A stretch of DNA of 38,978 nucleotides, from assembly GCF_029968095.1 (NCBI RefSeq), contig NZ_JASCIR010000041.1:1-38978 (forward strand). The letters run 5' to 3'. The stretch is from Streptomyces solicavernae (GTDB lineage: Bacteria > Actinomycetota > Actinomycetes > Streptomycetales > Streptomycetaceae). The position numbers and the translations under genes are program-made. This document shows positions 37,345 through 38,978 of this stretch, piece after piece (position 1 is the first letter of the stretch; each line of letters opens with the position of its first letter). Below the pieces are notes generated by a model. It did no database searches and was not told the DNA's origin. It saw only the letters and a program-made list of their open reading frames with translations.

Positions 37345-38133
37345 TCAGTCGCAGCGGACGATGCTGAGCCGGTCCTCGGTACGGGCAGGCAACGTGCGGC
37401 GCATCACCGGAGCCGGCGAAGCGACCGAGGAAGCAAACACGGCGGCCAGGTCGTGCGGGACGCTGCTGCTGAAGCTCGCACACCACAGATACGGATCACC
37501 GAACCCCAGATCCGCCCACGCCTGCCAGCCCACCTGGCCGGGGCGCGGATCGCCGTCCTGGACAAGCGGGGGCAGCGGCTCCAGGGAAACGCTGGCCGAG
37601 AAGCCGGGGTCGAAGGCCGTCGTATGGGGGCGGTCCGCGTCACGAAACCAACCGCGCGTACCCAGCTCATCGAGCACCACCTCGGGCCCGTCGAAGCCCA
37701 CACTCGGCGCGCTGCGTGCGTCAAGCGCGAGAAGGAAGTCCGCCAACGGCTCATGCGGCACCCCCACCGTGAAGTAGGCGTTCCACTCCACCATCACGGA
37801 GCCGGTATCCGGCCGGGCACTCACCTGCCAGGCCACAGGCAGTCCGCCCAGCTCGAACGGATAAGAAGCAAGCAGCCACTCGGCGCCGCACAGCCCATCC
37901 GGGCTGACGTACAGCAGGGTGCCGCGCGCGGTCGGCCACACCCGCCAGCCAATACCGGCCAGCGCGTCGCCGACCCGTTCGGCAAGAGCGCCGTCATCGC
38001 CGGCCAGATGGCGCGGGGTAACCCGGTACACCGAGTCTTCCGGGTAAGAATGGAAGGATTCACTAGGGTTGTTCGAGGACAGGGGCGCCTCCGAGGTCCA
38101 AGGGGTTTCCTGTAAGGCGTTGTACGTTGACAT
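37345..38133 (-). CDS. DUF317-domain protein
   Basis: This 262-residue protein matches the Streptomyces-specific DUF317 family, with two repeats of the domain. The first has YRVTPRHLAGDDG...GWRVWPTARGTLLYVSPDGLCGAEW...VAWQVSARPD, and the second begins with WNAYFTVGVPHEPLADFLLAL. DUF317 proteins are frequent on plasmids and integrated elements and have no known function. The ATG at 38133 has only a weak GGAAG ribosome-binding site. No key catalytic residues are recognised. It is the outermost minus-strand gene of the right-hand accessory block. Confidence 0.85.
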   Translation of the reverse strand: MSTYNALQETPWTSEAPLSSNNPSESFHSYPEDSVYRVTPRHLAGDDGALAERVGDALAGIGWRVWPTARGTLLYVSPDGLCGAEWLLASYPFELGGLPVAWQVSARPDTGSVMVEWNAYFTVGVPHEPLADFLLALDARSAPSVGFDGPEVVLDELGTRGWFRDADRPHTTAFDPGFSASVSLEPLPPLVQDGDPRPGQVGWQAWADLGFGDPYLWCASFSSSVPHDLAAVFASSVASPAPVMRRTLPARTEDRLSIVRCD

Positions 38134-38411
38134 GCCTGCGGCGACGCTTCCAGTCCTTCCAGGCTCTTTCTCGTCTGCCGAAGGCGAACTTGCCCTTGAT
38201 GTCCTTCGACAGCAAAGTCAGTCGATGCCGCGCCGACTGACCTGCGGCGACTAAGTTCAATGGCAAAGCCGTCGTGAGGGTGGAACGGGCTTCTAGGCCG
38301 CGCAACGGCCGTCCCTGACATGGCTGTCAAGACGCCACCACGGCGACACGTCTGCGGCCTGGTCGCGGCCAACGTGCCGTCAGATAACGTGTGTGCCATC
38401 AGACTTGGTCC
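38134..38411. other. Intergenic region without recognisable gene
   Basis: The divergent space between the DUF317 gene and the membrane-anchored ORF at 38412 is less GC-biased than the core. I see no strong ribosome-binding site, hairpin or repeat of the tRNA-Pro 3' end in it. Confidence 0.4.
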
Positions 38412-38978
38412 ATGGACCTTGACCGTGTGGATGTCGCTCTCTTGGTATCCCTTGGCGGTGGTGTAGGCGCACTATGCAACATGGGCATTGCAGCCCTGAC
38501 TTATATGCGGGTGAAGCCCAACGTTCGCGTCATCGTTGAAGACCACCGGATGAGCCCAGTAGCACCTGAGCCACGGCAAGAGCGTAAGTACCGTATCCGT
38601 ATTCGGCTGAAGAACCGTGGCGTAGTCGCCATCGGGGTCGAGCGTATCGACGTCATCCCTATCCACGGTCTGTGGTGGCGATGGTGGGACCGGAAGAAGA
38701 GGCGAGAGAGCGGCCAATGGTTCCCAGATCCCAAGGTGATCGGGCCCCTCAGTGGCTTGAAGCATTACGCGAACATCCGGCCCAGTGCACTGCGACACGA
38801 GGGGCAGAACCCCCGGTACGTGTACGTCAAGGCGTGGCTCACCAGCGGTTCGAAGGTGCGAAGCGCTCCGGTCAAGGATCTGTCCGGCCTGGTGGTGGAC
38901 ATCGGGCCGGATGTCCCCGAACCAGAGCCGGAGCCGTCCGTTCGTAGGTGGCGTCGGTGTCTCAGACTCCGTGGCCGC
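38412..38978 (+). CDS. Membrane-anchored hypothetical protein, truncated by the window end
   Basis: An open frame of 189 codons runs off the right edge with no stop. It starts MDLDRVDVALLVSLGGGVGALCNMG, where residues about 8-31 form one membrane helix. A soluble part follows, rich in basic and aromatic residues (IRIRLKNRGVVAIGVERIDVIPIHGLWWRWWDRKKRRE), resembling an Ig-like beta-sandwich. Codon use is less biased to G/C than in the core (many CGT, GTA and ATT codons), which suggests recent transfer. No Shine-Dalgarno is obvious before the ATG. Confidence 0.65.
   Translation, partial: MDLDRVDVALLVSLGGGVGALCNMGIAALTYMRVKPNVRVIVEDHRMSPVAPEPRQERKYRIRIRLKNRGVVAIGVERIDVIPIHGLWWRWWDRKKRRESGQWFPDPKVIGPLSGLKHYANIRPSALRHEGQNPRYVYVKAWLTSGSKVRSAPVKDLSGLVVDIGPDVPEPEPEPSVRRWRRCLRLRGR

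Overview
The window is high-GC actinobacterial DNA, almost certainly from a Streptomyces chromosome. Reading frames are saturated with G/C at third positions. The middle of the window carries a conserved Streptomyces block with crp, two ArsA-like ATPases, wblA and a class A penicillin-binding protein. As I recall it, this matches the S. coelicolor order around crp (SCO3571) and wblA (SCO3579), but I could not check that here.

Layout. (1) 1-4414 is accessory DNA. It holds a small orphan gene, a GntR-type regulator, and a tightly overlapping three-gene operon: an XRE-HTH/P-loop kinase fusion, a guanylate-kinase-like protein and a DUF1932 NAD(P)-binding dehydrogenase. A HAD phosphatase converges on the operon and overlaps its 3' end. 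(2) 4759-21344 is core chromosome: a holin-like membrane protein, an epoxide-hydrolase-type alpha/beta hydrolase, a MarP-type periplasmic protease, a CoA-pyrophosphatase Nudix protein, endonuclease III, Crp, an MBL hydrolase/Nudix/RidA/DUF4177 operon, the ArsA pair, WblA, a PBP, a YqeY protein and a metallophosphoesterase. (3) tRNA-Pro(CGG) at 21463-21536 marks the switch to accessory DNA. (4) 21540-35970 looks like an integrative mobilizable element. It has cargo next to the tRNA (a secreted Ig-repeat protein and a DUF262-DUF1524-alkyltransferase-like nuclease), an IS5-family insertion, a tyrosine integrase with an embedded LacI-type HTH, an excisionase-like gene, a candidate replication initiator containing iteron-like repeats, a zinc-finger protein, an SpdB/DUF2637-like membrane protein, MobC, a relaxase and a small helical protein. 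(5) 35981-38978 has more accessory genes: a lipoprotein, a zinc-ribbon-like protein, a DUF317 protein and a membrane-anchored ORF that runs off the end. No copy of the tRNA 3' end was seen on the right, so the right boundary of the element is unknown.

Most notable observations: (a) a 29/30-bp tandem array between the two ArsA genes repeats the second gene's ribosome-binding site and start codon, giving a chain of ATGA-coupled mini-ORFs; (b) the nuclease fusion carries a Cys-less MGMT-like domain and an unrecognised C-terminal domain; (c) five or six iteron-like palindromes lie inside the initiator-like gene and a cluster of inverted repeats lies at the 5' end of mobC (candidate ori and oriT); (d) two genes of the element appear to start at CTG and ATT behind strong Shine-Dalgarno sequences; (e) the core segment (4.6-20.4 kb) has an unusually high load of short tandem arrays, in coding and non-coding DNA, which stops at the tRNA gene.
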